A DNA stretch of 64,000 nt from CAWBXL01 sp963837365 (GCA_963837365.1 CAWIMW010000001.1:930001-994000), one strand, 5' to 3'; positions 36,038 to 46,307 are shown, numbered from the stretch's first letter. Program-made: numbers and translations. The notes: a model not told the origin generated them from the sequence alone.

Positions 36038-39000
36038 ATGTTACTAACTCCCAGAATGCTGAGTTATAGATTTCCACGATTTTACATAACAATAACAATT
36101 TGTTTTGTATTGTTATCCACCTCGCTGCTCTTTGCACAATCCACCGTAAGTACGGGAAGCATTGCAGGAACGGTTCTCGATCCCCAGGACGCGGTCGTGA
36201 GCGGGGCAAAAGTTGTAATTACCAACACACAGACCGGACAGGTGGTCAGTCTTATCAGCAATGGCGCCGGTGCTTTCAACTCTGGTGCATTGCCGTCCGG
36301 AAATTACAAGGTGCAGATTTCTGCCAAGGGATTCAGCACTTTGAGCATTGCGTTCGCCGTCCAGGTCGGTAACACTGCCACTGCCAAAGCCCGCTTGCAG
36401 GTTGGGCAGGAAAGCCAAGCATCGAGGTTGCTGCCACTACGGTGCAGATCAATACCGAACAGCCACCGTTCAGGGTGTGTTGACGAGTCAGCAGATTGAG
36501 AACACTGCCCGTGGATGGCCGCAATTTTCTTGACCTCGCGCAGCTTGAACCTGGAGTGCAGATTCAGGACGGGCAAAACTTCGATCCCACCAAGGCCGGT
36601 TATTCATCGATTTCGTTCGGCGGGCGTTTCGGCCGCACTGCTCGCATTAACGTGGATGGAGTCGATATCAGCGACGAGACGGTGGGCACGACCACCCAAA
36701 ACATATCCGCCAGCGCGATTGATGAGTTTCAGATCAGTCAGTCCACGATGGATCTTTCCACTGAACTTACATCTTCGGGAGCCGTGAACGTAGTTACGAA
36801 GTCGGGTACCAACAAGCTCCACGGGGATGCGTTTTATCTTTTCCGTGACAAATCGTTCCTCGCCAATTTCCCTGGCGCCTTGGACACTTACTATCAGCGG
36901 AACCATTTTGGCGGTAGTCTCGGTGGTCCGATTGTTCCTGACAAACTTTTCTTTTTTGCCAATGCCGAGCGCATTAAGCAAGCACAACAAGTTGCCATCG
37001 CACCGCCCACGCCATTCGACTCCTCTTCAGGGTCGGCTTTTATACCCTCGGGCTATCCGGGGGGGTTCAAGGACACGATGACACTGGGTAAATTGGACTG
37101 GCACATTAAGAACAACATGACCATGTTCTACCGGTTTACCTATGAGTGGAACGGGGATTCGCGCGCCTATGGTTCCACTTATCAGCCCTTCGTGAACAAG
37201 GACAACACTCCAGCACAAGCGTTAGGTTTGGACTTCACCACGGGAAGACTGACTCATAGTATTCGCTTCGGATTCGTCAATTTCCAAAACCGTATTGCCG
37301 ACGCCGTTCTTGGAAATGCCGGCGTTTATAATCCAGCCGGAAATGTTCCGGTAGCGATTCGTGTCGGTCCTGCGGGAGTTTCGAGCCGGTTTGGACCTTC
37401 ACGGCTGGCGCCCCAAGGGACGCTTCAGACCAACCATCAAATCAAGTATGACGGAAGCTGGTTACTTGGCTCCCACACCGTGCGTTATGGCTTCGGCTTT
37501 AACCGCATTCGTGGCGGTGGCTTCGCGTCCTTCTACGGCATCGCGCCGGAAATTCGCACTCAAAACAGCGCTGCTGCCCAAACGGCGGCCGACGCTGGAC
37601 CCTTTCCCGGTGGCAGGCAGAACCCGCTTAATTACTTCATGACCTCGATCCTTTTGGGCAACGGACAAGGCTTCTTCACGGAAACTCCCGCATTCGGCTA
37701 TCCTGCCGGCGGACAAGGTGATAACCGTTTGTCTGCCTACCTGGGAGACAGTTGGAAGATCAAACCCAATTTCACGCTTACCTACGGTGTCCGTTGGTCT
37801 CGCGATTCAGGTCGGCAAGACAGCGACTTGGCTCCTGCCACCTGCGACCAGATTGATCCAACCGCGTTCGACCCATCATTTCTTCCCTGTACCGGAAGCA
37901 GCTTGATCCTCAATCAGTTTGGGGAACCAAACTTGGGGGGGCGAGTCCACCAGCCTAATTTCGATTTTGGCCCGCAGGTCGGATTTGCCTGGGATCCCCA
38001 CAAAGATGGGAAGACCGTAATCCGCGGCGGCACTGGTATCTATTATGAAAATGCCGTTTTTAACAACGTGCTCTTCGATCGCCCGGCACGTTTGGCACAA
38101 GGCCTGTTCTTCTCCACGGCGAGCCCCAATTGCACAAGTGGCACGCTCGCACTTCCCACTGGGCCGGTTTCGACGATCAATGGAGTCGATATCAAAACTG
38201 GGATTTGCGGTCAGCGGGTTGGAGATATTCTGAATTCAGCCGCGGCGATGGAGGCCTTATACCAGCAAGCGACGGCTTCGGTGGGCGCGCAAGCCAATCC
38301 TGTTTTTATCGGCGAGAACCTGGCCAACGGGCCGACCTCGACGGGCAATGGCTTTATCGCTCCTAACTACAAAACCCCAATGTCCATTCAGATGAACCTC
38401 GGGATTCAACGTGAGATTCGTTCAGGAATGGTCCTTACCGCCGACTTTGTGCGTAACGTAGGTTTGCACTACTTGGTGACGCACGATACCAACCACGTTG
38501 GTGATTCGAGGTTCCTGAACATGAATGCCGCGTTGAACGCCATCTCGGCAACCAACAGCGGTTTTGGTTGTGGAACGGGCACCACTGCAACCGACATCAA
38601 TTGCGCAATCACGGCCGGCGCCACGATTGGCGATTATGCTGGGAATGGCCTGGATTCAGGCAAATTCTATCTCGGCGGATTGCCTGCCGCCAGCGGGGCG
38701 AATGGCTTGACACCAGATACCGGTGCGGCTTTCCCCGGCATCAATCCCCTGGTTGGTGAAAACGAAATGTTGTTTTCATCCGGGCGCTCGACGTACACAG
38801 CTTTGCAGATGAAGCTGGTGCAAAACATGACCAATCCCTTGCCGGGTGTGAAGCATGGCAGTTTCCAATTCTCGTACGCCTTGTCGCGCTTCAATACCAT
38901 GGCTCGCGACCAGGATTTTCTCCCGGTTGCTTTTGATTACCGCGATCCCGGCCGCTACTATGGGCCCGGTTCTTTGGACCGCACACACCAATTCTCCTTC

Positions 39001-39705
39001 GGCGGAACTTTCAATTTGGCCCACGGTCCTCAGTTGAGCATGGTCGGCCATTTCTCTTCGCCATTGTCCAACAATTTGGCAGTCTCCAATGAAACCCGCG
39101 CGGGTGAAATCTTCTTCACCGACTACATCGGCGACGGTGCAGAAGGCGCAATCGGGAACAATCCTCATCTTGTTCCCGGACAACAGCTCGGAAGTTGGGG
39201 CCGGTCAGTAAATCCAGGCAATATCAACGCTCTCGTCAACAACTACAACAATACCGTGGCGGGAAAATTGCTCCCTGCGGGACAATCGCTGGTGGATGCG
39301 GGCCTGTTCACCACCGGTCAGTTGCAGTCATTGGGCGCGGTCGCCGATACTTTAGCCGCTGCACCTACGAACGAGTTCGGTATGACATGGATGCGAGGCT
39401 TTGATTTTAAGTTTGCCTGGCCTATCAGGGTTCGGGAAGGCGTCACGATTGAGCCTGCCGTGAGCTTCTACAACCTGTTTAACCTTGTGAACTTCAACGC
39501 TCCTGGGAATCTACTCGGTGGCACTGTCGGCGAGATCACATCGTGTCCGTTTGGCTCGGCTACATGCGATGGCTCTCCCAACACCGCCACGGGCACGCCC
39601 AATACGCAAGCGTCCACAAACTCGTTGCGTATTGGTACGGGCACGGGCGCAAGCATCTCGGGTGCTCCCCGGCAGATCGAGTTCGGTATGAAGTTGACTT
39701 TCTGA
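36038..39705 (+). pseudogene. TonB-dependent receptor (Oar-like) broken by clustered frameshifts
   Basis: The N-terminal part (signal peptide, then GSIAGTVLDPQDAVVSGAKV) reads in one frame to about 36417. The next 80 bases read IEVAATTVQINTEQP in a second frame, then VQGVLTSQQIEN in a third, and LPVDGRNFLDLAQLEPGVQI begins the long final frame to the terminal Phe at 39705. All three pieces are conserved receptor sequence, so the original gene was continuous, about 1220 residues. Three indels within about 100 bases suggest either a degraded gene or a poorly resolved stretch. The barrel and plug (FFANAERIKQAQQV, IPSGYPGGF) are otherwise intact. A good terminator follows. Confidence 0.88.
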
Positions 39706-39734
39706 AGCGCTTATAACGAGTTAGCTGGAAGGAA

Positions 39735-39766
39735 GAGGCAGAGCATAGGCTCTGCCTCCTTTTTTG
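39735..39766 (+). terminator. Terminator after the second receptor
   Basis: Stem GAGGCAGAGC / GCTCTGCCTC with an ATAG loop and a CTTTTTTG tail, 29 bases past the stop. Confidence 0.9.
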
Positions 39767-39859
39767 TGATTTTGTGAGAGTAGATCACTTTTAGTTCCCT
39801 AGCTATGTCCACATGTGTCGATGATCAGTATCGCGAAGTTGGACGTGTAGAATAACTTT

Positions 39860-40111
39860 ATGGCATTCTCTCGGCAGCCGCCGCCGCGTAACTCTAAACC
39901 TGTCCCTGCCGAAGAAACTTCAGCCGAGGCCACCTATCTCAAGGCTCTGGGTGAAAAGCAGACTCCGGTCACCATCAAGTTGAAAGACGGCGAGATCGTT
40001 GAGGGCTGGATTGAGTACTACGACAAGGACATGCTGCGCCTGACGCGTGAGCATGATCCTAATTTGTTCATCTTCAAGCACGACATCGTTTATATATCCC
40101 AATCCGAATGA
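39860..40111 (+). CDS. hfq: Hfq-like Sm-fold RNA-binding protein
   Basis: An 83-residue protein whose second half is an Sm fold: KLKDGEIVEGWIEYYDKDML (Sm1) and NLFIFKHDIVYIS (Sm2). The FKHDIVYI strand aligns with the Tyr-Lys-His motif of Hfq. Hfq hexamers pair small RNAs with mRNAs. This one differs in having a proline-rich N-terminal extension and no canonical proximal-face glutamine, so an Hfq-like role is likely but not certain. The inositol phosphatase gene overlaps its stop by four bases (ATGA). Confidence 0.75.
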   Translation: MAFSRQPPPRNSKPVPAEETSAEATYLKALGEKQTPVTIKLKDGEIVEGWIEYYDKDMLRLTREHDPNLFIFKHDIVYISQSE

Positions 40112-40968
40112 CCAGCCCAGGCACTGCATCTCCATCGCAAAAAACAGGCAGCGGAAACTTTGTGCCCGCCATGGTCGAAATCGCCCGTGAAGCCGGCGCC
40201 CTACTCATGGATTTTTTTGGCCGAGTGACGATTGAGTACAAAGGCGAGGCCGACCTGGTCACGGTGGCTGACCGCACCTCGGAAAAGCTGATTCGTGAAC
40301 GGATCAAGAACTTGTGGCCGACTCACGACATCCTCGGCGAAGAAGAGGGTTTGGTGGACACCGGCAGCGATTATCGTTGGTATCTGGATCCGCTCGACGG
40401 CACCACGAACTTCGCCCACGGTTTCCCGATGTTCTGCGTCTCTATGGGTTTGGAGCACAAGCAGCGCCGCATTGCCGGCGTGGTCTACGATCCCACTCGG
40501 GACGAAATGTTTTCCGCCGAACAGGGAAGTGGGGCGTATCTGAACGGCCAGGCCATTCACGTTTCCAAAACGGCGAAGTTGGCTGAGTCACTGGTTGCCA
40601 CGGGTTTCCCCAGCAACAAGCGGCATCACAATCCCAACATCCACTTTTATCATCAGATTACGTTGCGGTCACACGGGGTACGCCGCGCGGGTTCTGCTGC
40701 GCTGGATCTTTGCTACGTTGCCTGTGGACGGCTCGACGGGTTTTGGGAATTTAATCTAAATCCCTGGGACACAGCCGCTGGCGTGCTGATGGTCGAAGAA
40801 GCGGGTGGCCGCGTGTCGGATTATCAGGGGAACTACTATCCCACCGATGGGCGGGAGACCATGGCGTCGAATGGCCTGATCCACCAAGCCCTGATGCACG
40901 AGTTCGAAGAGATTTTCGCCGGGCGCGGACTGGAGATGCTTCCCGATCCGCGGCTCAGAGAGAAATAA
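40108..40968 (+). CDS. suhB: Inositol monophosphatase family protein (SuhB-like)
   Basis: A 286-residue metal-dependent phosphatase. The first metal site is in GEEEGLVD and the signature is WYLDPLDGTTNFAHGFP (about residues 91-107), with the second site in NPWDTAAGVLMVEEAGG. The family dephosphorylates inositol phosphates or 3'-phosphoadenosine nucleotides; E. coli SuhB also acts in rRNA transcription. It overlaps the upstream Hfq-like gene by four bases, a pairing that fits an RNA-related role, but enzymatic specificity is unknown. Its stop codon lies two bases into a palindromic repeat. Confidence 0.9.
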   Translation: MTSPGTASPSQKTGSGNFVPAMVEIAREAGALLMDFFGRVTIEYKGEADLVTVADRTSEKLIRERIKNLWPTHDILGEEEGLVDTGSDYRWYLDPLDGTTNFAHGFPMFCVSMGLEHKQRRIAGVVYDPTRDEMFSAEQGSGAYLNGQAIHVSKTAKLAESLVATGFPSNKRHHNPNIHFYHQITLRSHGVRRAGSAALDLCYVACGRLDGFWEFNLNPWDTAAGVLMVEEAGGRVSDYQGNYYPTDGRETMASNGLIHQALMHEFEEIFAGRGLEMLPDPRLREK

Positions 40969-41030
40969 CTCTGTGCTCTCTGTGCCTCTGTGGTTGGGTT
41001 TTAAAACCTTCACCACAGAGGCACAGAGTT
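40967..41030. repeat. ACAGAGGCACAGAG-type palindromic element
   Basis: Left AACTCTGTG...TGTGCCTCTGTGGT faces right ACCACAGAGGCACAGAGTT, with GGGTTTTAAAACCTT in the loop. A 9-base CTCTGTGCT duplication interrupts the left arm. It begins at the suhB stop codon. Confidence 0.65.
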
Positions 41031-41052
41031 GCACGGGGGAAGCGCAGGGTTT

Positions 41053-41946
41053 ATGACGACCAAGTCCGCTGCCATTGCCGGGATTTTGCTGCTGGGGCTG
41101 GTTGCTTCGGCGCAAGGACCGCCTGTCGATCCCGCCTACCAGCAGTCTTTCGACAAATGGAAAGCTGAACTGATTGAAGGCCGCAAGAAGAACTGGCTGC
41201 CTTTGGCGGGGCTGTTCTGGCTCAAGCCGGGAGAGAATACGTTCGGCACAGATCCCGGCAACGGAATTGTCTTTCCCAAAGGCCCAGCCAAAGCAGGTTC
41301 CTTCGAGCTAAGCGGCACGGATGTTACTTTGAAGTTGTCGCCTGGCACCCAAGCCACCATTCAAGGCAAACCGGTCACCACAGCGAAACTCGAGCCTGAC
41401 ACCTCCAAAGACCGCACAGTTGTGGAAATGGGCAGCCTGCGCTTTCATGTAATCGTGCGCGGCAAGCGGATCGGCATTCGCTTGAAGGACCTCGACAGCC
41501 AGGCGGTCCGTGACTACCGCGGGCCGGAATTTTTCCCGCTCAACCCGGCCTATCGCGTGATCGCGAAGTTTATTCCCTCGGACGGGACCAGGACAGTGGA
41601 TGTCCCCAATGTTCTCGGAGATATCGAACCGGTCACGATTGCCGGGACGGTGGAGTTTGAATTGAACGGCAAGAAATGCGAACTCACAGATCTCGGTGGC
41701 GATCCCAAGGAAGGACTGTCTTTTGTCTTCAGCGACACGACCACCAAAAAAGAGACCTATCCCGGAGGCCGCTTCCTGGATACCGACGCGGTGGTGAACG
41801 GCACCGTAGTGCTCGACTTCAACGAGGCCTACAGCCCGCCATGCTCAGTGACGGCGTACGCCACCTGCCCGCTGGCCCCGAAAGAGAACCGGCTGGCCAT
41901 CGCGATTCCCGCGGGAGAAAAGTTTGATCGCCACGGGCACCACTGA
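41053..41946 (+). CDS. Secreted DUF1684 protein
   Basis: A 297-residue protein with a signal peptide (MTTKSAAIAGILLLGLVASA, cut before QGPP) and the DUF1684 pattern: WKAELIEGRKKNWLPLAGLF near the N-terminus, a beta-rich middle, and the end NEAYSPPCSVTAYATCPLAP with two conserved cysteines. The family has no known reaction. AGGG precedes the chosen ATG, and a frame opening 8 codons earlier lies in the palindromic repeat. The aconitase-family gene begins 34 bases downstream and may be cotranscribed. Confidence 0.85.
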   Translation: MTTKSAAIAGILLLGLVASAQGPPVDPAYQQSFDKWKAELIEGRKKNWLPLAGLFWLKPGENTFGTDPGNGIVFPKGPAKAGSFELSGTDVTLKLSPGTQATIQGKPVTTAKLEPDTSKDRTVVEMGSLRFHVIVRGKRIGIRLKDLDSQAVRDYRGPEFFPLNPAYRVIAKFIPSDGTRTVDVPNVLGDIEPVTIAGTVEFELNGKKCELTDLGGDPKEGLSFVFSDTTTKKETYPGGRFLDTDAVVNGTVVLDFNEAYSPPCSVTAYATCPLAPKENRLAIAIPAGEKFDRHGHH

Positions 41947-41980
41947 TCGCGCAGTACAATAGGAAGAGGTACTGAGTGGG

Positions 41981-44038
41981 ATGAGTTCTCTTCTCGAACG
42001 CGCCATCGAAAAGCGCCCTGACAAAGTTCGTCTCTCAGGCCGCATCCTATTTCTCACCGAAGATCCTGAACTCATCAAGCGCCAGTTGGCAGGCGAAGAT
42101 CTGCCTTGGGACATACAGAATCCAGCCAACAATCCCAAGCTGCGCGACGATATTTCCACCGACGAAATCACTCCTGCGCACTACTGCTTCTACTTTGATG
42201 AAACCCTGGGCGAAATCCCCTACCTCGGGCTCAAGTGCGGTGATGTTACGCCTATCGGACGGGGTGATGTAAAGCGCGGTGGTTTCGTAGCCGCGGTCAG
42301 CGGCAAGCGGCGCGGCAAGGGATCAAGCCGAGAGCAGTCGCCCTATGCTGAAATGTGCGCCGGTATCCGCCTGGTGATCGCGGAAAATATCGAGCGAATC
42401 TACAAGCAGAACTGCCAGAACCTGGGTCTGCTGACCTCGACAGATTTTTCTCTGATTGATAAGGTGCGCGCGGGGGAAGAAATTCCTCTGACGACGTTCA
42501 CTGCCGGTGAAGATGAAATCACCAAACAGGTGATCGAGTATGGCGGCCTGTTCCCATTCAACGTCGCCCGACTACAAGGCAAAGTTGTTCTGCCGGCAGT
42601 CGCGGACAGGAGTGTCCGCGCTACACGCCCCATGACGATAGCGGAAAAGATTTTTGCCAGCCACATGAGAGACCGTGTGGAGACGGGGCTTGCCCCGCCG
42701 GTCCAGCCCGGAGACACCGGCTTCGCCCAAGCCGACCTGCGCTTCAGCCATGAGTACGTCACGCCCATGGCGGCCATCTTTTTCGAACGCTACGTAGGCA
42801 AAGATGCCAAGGTCAATGATCCCTCTACGATCCTTTTCTTCCGCGACCACCTTACCTTCCTGGACGAAGTAATCTCCGAAGAAAAAAAGAAGCTGGGCCT
42901 GCTTGACTTAGCCATACAGCTCAAGCTCAAGCAACAGGACTTTGCCGCCAGGCAGGGAATCAAGCTCCACGGAGAACTGAAAGACCGCAAAGGTTCCGAA
43001 GGCATCTGCCACTCCATCGTTCTGGAAAGTTACGCATTGCCCGGCCAGCTCAACATCGGCTCCGACTCGCACACTCCGCATGTAGGAGCCATCGGCTGCG
43101 TGGCCTTCGGCATCGGCACGACCGACGTTTTCAATTCCTGGATCACTAAAGATGTCCGGGTAAAGGTGCCTGAGTCCGTGAAAGTAATCATTCGCGGCAA
43201 GAAACATGCCAACGTTACGGCTAAAGATTTCATCCTGAAAATTCTCAGCCTCGACTACGTGCGCAGCGGCAAGGCCCTGGCCAAGGTCATGGAGTATGCG
43301 GGTGAAGCCATCGAGGAACTCAGCGTGGACGAGCGGGCCACCATGACCAACATGGCGGCTGAGATCGGAGGCTTTACAGGAATCGTCGCCCCGGACAAGA
43401 AGGTAGTCGAGTTTCTGGTGGAGCGGCGCAGTCTGGATCGCAACCACGCCGAAGGGCTGATTCAAGGCCTGTACAGCGATCCCGACGCGCAGTATGCGCA
43501 TGTGATCGAACTCGACGCCGCGGACATCACTCCCATGGTCGCCACCCCCGGCGATCCCGGCAACGGAAAATACATTCGCGACCTCAACACTCCGGTCCCG
43601 GTCGAAATCGCGTACGGCGGCACCTGCACCGCCGGCAAGAACGAAGACATGGATATGTACGCCAAGGTGCTGAACGATGCGCTCCAGCAAGGCAAGCGGG
43701 TGGGGGATTCGGTGCAGTTCTACATCCAGTTCGGATCGCAGGAAACCCGTGACTACTGCGTGCGCAAGGGATATCTGGACATCTTCCACAAAGCGGGCGC
43801 GCATGTGATTGAACCCAGCTGCGGGGCCTGTATTAATGCCGGCCCCGGCGTCTCCACGCGCCCCGACCAAATCGTAATCAGCGCGCAAAACCGGAATTTC
43901 CCCGGGCGCAGCGGGCCGGGGCAGATGTATCTGGCGAGTCCCTACACCGTCGCCGCCAGCGCAGTCGCGGGCTACATTGTCGAATACGAACCCAGGGAGG
44001 CGCTGGAACTCGTTGAAAAAGCTTTTCCCACGCCCTGA
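41981..44038 (+). CDS. Aconitase-family hydratase with N-terminal swivel domain
   Basis: A 685-residue aconitase-superfamily enzyme. The small swivel (LeuD-like) domain comes first (DEITPAHYCF, GKRRGKGSSREQSPYAE) and the catalytic part follows, the reverse of AcnA and reminiscent of AcnB. [4Fe-4S] ligands are Cys549 (GGTCTAG), Cys614 and Cys617 (SCGAC); substrate residues include GSDSHTPHVG at 360-369 and SGPGQMYLASP. It probably interconverts citrate and isocitrate or an isopropylmalate-like acid. Two intergenic repeat families are inserted in frame: residues 207-215 (VADRSVRAT) and 232-242 (RVETGLAPPVQ). The frame is intact through both. Confidence 0.9.
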   Translation: MSSLLERAIEKRPDKVRLSGRILFLTEDPELIKRQLAGEDLPWDIQNPANNPKLRDDISTDEITPAHYCFYFDETLGEIPYLGLKCGDVTPIGRGDVKRGGFVAAVSGKRRGKGSSREQSPYAEMCAGIRLVIAENIERIYKQNCQNLGLLTSTDFSLIDKVRAGEEIPLTTFTAGEDEITKQVIEYGGLFPFNVARLQGKVVLPAVADRSVRATRPMTIAEKIFASHMRDRVETGLAPPVQPGDTGFAQADLRFSHEYVTPMAAIFFERYVGKDAKVNDPSTILFFRDHLTFLDEVISEEKKKLGLLDLAIQLKLKQQDFAARQGIKLHGELKDRKGSEGICHSIVLESYALPGQLNIGSDSHTPHVGAIGCVAFGIGTTDVFNSWITKDVRVKVPESVKVIIRGKKHANVTAKDFILKILSLDYVRSGKALAKVMEYAGEAIEELSVDERATMTNMAAEIGGFTGIVAPDKKVVEFLVERRSLDRNHAEGLIQGLYSDPDAQYAHVIELDAADITPMVATPGDPGNGKYIRDLNTPVPVEIAYGGTCTAGKNEDMDMYAKVLNDALQQGKRVGDSVQFYIQFGSQETRDYCVRKGYLDIFHKAGAHVIEPSCGACINAGPGVSTRPDQIVISAQNRNFPGRSGPGQMYLASPYTVAASAVAGYIVEYEPREALELVEKAFPTP
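42601..42625 (+). repeat. Family A palindrome variant inside the aconitase coding region
   Basis: CGCGGACAGGAGTGTCCGCG then CTACA, matching the 7524 and 17913 intergenic copies except for paired stem changes. It encodes ADRSVRAT in frame. Confidence 0.75.
42675..42705 (+). repeat. Family B palindrome inside the aconitase coding region
   Basis: GTGTGGAGACGGGGCTTGCC then CCGCCGGTCCA, one base different from the intergenic copy at 28716. It encodes VETGLAPPVQ in frame. Confidence 0.8.
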
Positions 44039-44213
44039 CCCAATCCCGCTCTGTATTTCGCCTCAATAAAAGTAAGCCGATATATCGCATTCCGCCCACA
44101 GTTCTCGGAAACATGGTGGTTGGCGCTCGCTAATGGCGTGGGAATTGAGCACAAGAATGAAGCGTAGCCATCTCGACCGCATAGTTAGTAGATCGAGGTC
44201 GCTTCTTCAGTCC

Positions 44214-45332
44214 ATGAGGGTGCTGACCACTGTGGCAGTCCTCTGCAATCTCGCGCTTGCTCAGTTCGCCAGCAAAACCCCGGAGGGAGCCATCTGCCCG
44301 CTTTCTGAATCGCAAACCCAGAAATCAATCGCAGCTTTCGGCAAGATCGCTTCGACCATTGCCAACGAGCCGCGCTGCCTGGGCTGCCATGGCCGCGTCA
44401 ATCCCCACATCGACGGTGTTGGATCGGACCCCAGCAACCCCGAGGCACCGCCATCGGAGTTCGAGCATGGCCCCGGGGCGGTAGACAGAACGGCCGACTG
44501 CAACGAATGCCATAGCAAGATGGCTCGAAGAACGAGAGACGGCTCAGAGTCGAAGTGGATGACGGCACCCGATTTTCTAGCTTTTGTAGGCAAAGATGCC
44601 GCGACTCTGTGCCAGCAGATAAGAGACAACCTGCCCACGGTCAAAGACTTCCTGGGCCACCTCAAAGACGACAATGGCGGCAATAATTTCGCCGGCACCG
44701 CTTTCAACGGAGACCGTGGCCTTGACCGGAGCATGTTCCCGGAAAAGGAAGTCCCCACCCAGAAACCTCACATTAGCCAAGCTGCATTTATGAAACTCGC
44801 CCAGGACTGGGCCGACAGCACCGGCGGCGAGTTTAAAGGAGACAAGTCGTGCGGGTGTAAGCCCATCCATTACGCCATTCAATATTCCACCTCCACCGAG
44901 ATCGACATAGAATCGATCCACCACAGCAGTGCCATGGAACCGGCGGATATCCCTATTACTTTTAAGGACGATGGCACCTACACCGGCGAGGGAACGGGCA
45001 CTTATAAAGCTGCCGGCACCGCCGCAGGATGCAGCGAACAATCCGCCCTCGACGTGGTGTTCAACGTCTCTGGCCAGGCCACCGAAACATCACTGAAGCA
45101 GTCCATGCATCTTGACCTCGAATATCCATCCCCGATGGCGTACACCATGACCGCGGAGTGTGAGGGCGAAAGTGGCGGCGCAGCGGCCAATATTCCATCG
45201 ATAAACGTGAAATCGTCTTTCGATATGAAGGGCGAACTCGGAGAAGAGATAAAAAAAGAGGAATCAGCCATGGCCGGCATCGTTTCAAAGGTGCAGTTGA
45301 AGATCGTGACGCTACCGGAACCCGCACCCTAG
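44214..45332 (+). CDS. Secreted di-haem cytochrome c-like protein
   Basis: A signal peptide (MRVLTTVAVLCNLALAQ) precedes two CXXCH haem motifs, CLGCH (about residues 55-59) and CNECH (about 96-100), so two c-type haems are expected in the periplasm. The rest is a large unrecognised domain with a further cysteine cluster (KSCGCKP). An earlier ATG at 44157 gives a longer basic leader without a better ribosome-binding site; GAGG lies before the chosen start at a loose distance. Haem-sensing or electron transfer is possible. No redox partner lies nearby. Confidence 0.75.
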   Translation: MRVLTTVAVLCNLALAQFASKTPEGAICPLSESQTQKSIAAFGKIASTIANEPRCLGCHGRVNPHIDGVGSDPSNPEAPPSEFEHGPGAVDRTADCNECHSKMARRTRDGSESKWMTAPDFLAFVGKDAATLCQQIRDNLPTVKDFLGHLKDDNGGNNFAGTAFNGDRGLDRSMFPEKEVPTQKPHISQAAFMKLAQDWADSTGGEFKGDKSCGCKPIHYAIQYSTSTEIDIESIHHSSAMEPADIPITFKDDGTYTGEGTGTYKAAGTAAGCSEQSALDVVFNVSGQATETSLKQSMHLDLEYPSPMAYTMTAECEGESGGAAANIPSINVKSSFDMKGELGEEIKKEESAMAGIVSKVQLKIVTLPEPAP

Positions 45333-45614
45333 GTCGGCACCGCCACAATCGAGTCAGGCTCACGCGCTGGTTCGCACTAAGCCCGCACTCACCAAGGAAC
45401 GCTATATAAGGTGGTCATTCCGCATGCTTAGCCGGGAACTCGGGCATCTCCCGACAAGTAAAGAACTTATCCGTTCCTTATAGGACGTGCCTCGCGCATC
45501 CAAAACACATCCTAAGCACATCCTTCTGTGATCGCGGTCACATCTTCTGCATCCGCCGCGACCGACAATTCATCAGGAACACTAGTAGGCCGCTGATTCC
45601 CGGGAGGATGTCAA
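45333..45614. other. Intergenic region with a CRP-type site
   Basis: About 280 bases without a gene. Apart from the TGTGA-N6-TCACA palindrome and a GGGAGGA ribosome-binding site before the next gene, nothing is recognised. Confidence 0.5.
45527..45542. promoter_or_regulatory. CRP/FNR-type binding site
   Basis: TGTGATCGCGGTCACA contains both perfect consensus half-sites (TGTGA and TCACA) with the standard six-base spacer, 73 bases before the ATG of the next gene. Activator or repressor use cannot be told. Confidence 0.55.
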
Positions 45615-46286
45615 ATGTTCGAACAAGAGATTGAGTTAGAAAAGCACCAGTCTTCAGTCGTTCCGCTCCTGCTGATTGCTGCGCTGATTGTGGGGATTGT
45701 CGGGATCGCAGGATACTTTGTGCTTGAGAACCGCAAGGTGCTCTCCATGCAGGAGGCGACAGGGCTTGCCACAGATTTGTTGGCGAAACAGAACGCGCCC
45801 ACAGTCCGCTTCCATACCGGCCTGGTCAAAGAAGGTTACGATGAAACCACTCGCGATCCCCGCTATCGCCTTCTGGAAAAGGCCGGTGTTCTGAAGATTG
45901 GAAAAACCAAGGGCGAGATCACTCCGGTAACCCTTACCCCCAAGGGTGAGGAGATGCTCAAGCAAATCGCCGGAGTGGACAAATCCAAGGGTAAGAACGA
46001 TACCGATGCGTACATGGTGCCGCTGGCAGAGAGAAAGCTGGTGGCCGTTTCCAATATTACTAAGATTGGTACCGGACGTTGCCTGATGGAATACAGCTGG
46101 CAATGGCAGCCGAACCAGCTGGGCGAATTCTTCGACGTGACCGGCGCAACCGTAAAGTCGTTCAGCACCTGGGACCGCGCCACACTGATTGAAAAGCATG
46201 GCGCAAATTTTTATCATCAGGATCCGACAAAAGTCGCGATCTTTACGGTACGGGGTGATAAAGGCTGGACAGCGGTCACAGAATAA
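45615..46286 (+). CDS. Membrane-anchored protein, function unknown
   Basis: A 223-residue protein with one strong helix near the N-terminus (VVPLLLIAALIVGIVGIAGY) and a periplasmic domain without recognised motifs. It begins MFEQEIELEKHQSSVVP and has GGGAGGATG at normal distance before the ATG. A CRP-type site lies upstream and a strong terminator downstream, so it is a single-gene unit. The extracytoplasmic part is soluble and mixed alpha/beta in character. No family is recognised. Confidence 0.7.
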   Translation: MFEQEIELEKHQSSVVPLLLIAALIVGIVGIAGYFVLENRKVLSMQEATGLATDLLAKQNAPTVRFHTGLVKEGYDETTRDPRYRLLEKAGVLKIGKTKGEITPVTLTPKGEEMLKQIAGVDKSKGKNDTDAYMVPLAERKLVAVSNITKIGTGRCLMEYSWQWQPNQLGEFFDVTGATVKSFSTWDRATLIEKHGANFYHQDPTKVAIFTVRGDKGWTAVTE

Positions 46287-46307
46287 AGTTAGGTCAAGTG
46301 AAACCAG

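Noticed and set aside
42908..43888. A 326-codon minus-strand frame opposite the aconitase gene
   Set aside because: Shadow of a GC-rich conserved gene; no domain and no binding site.
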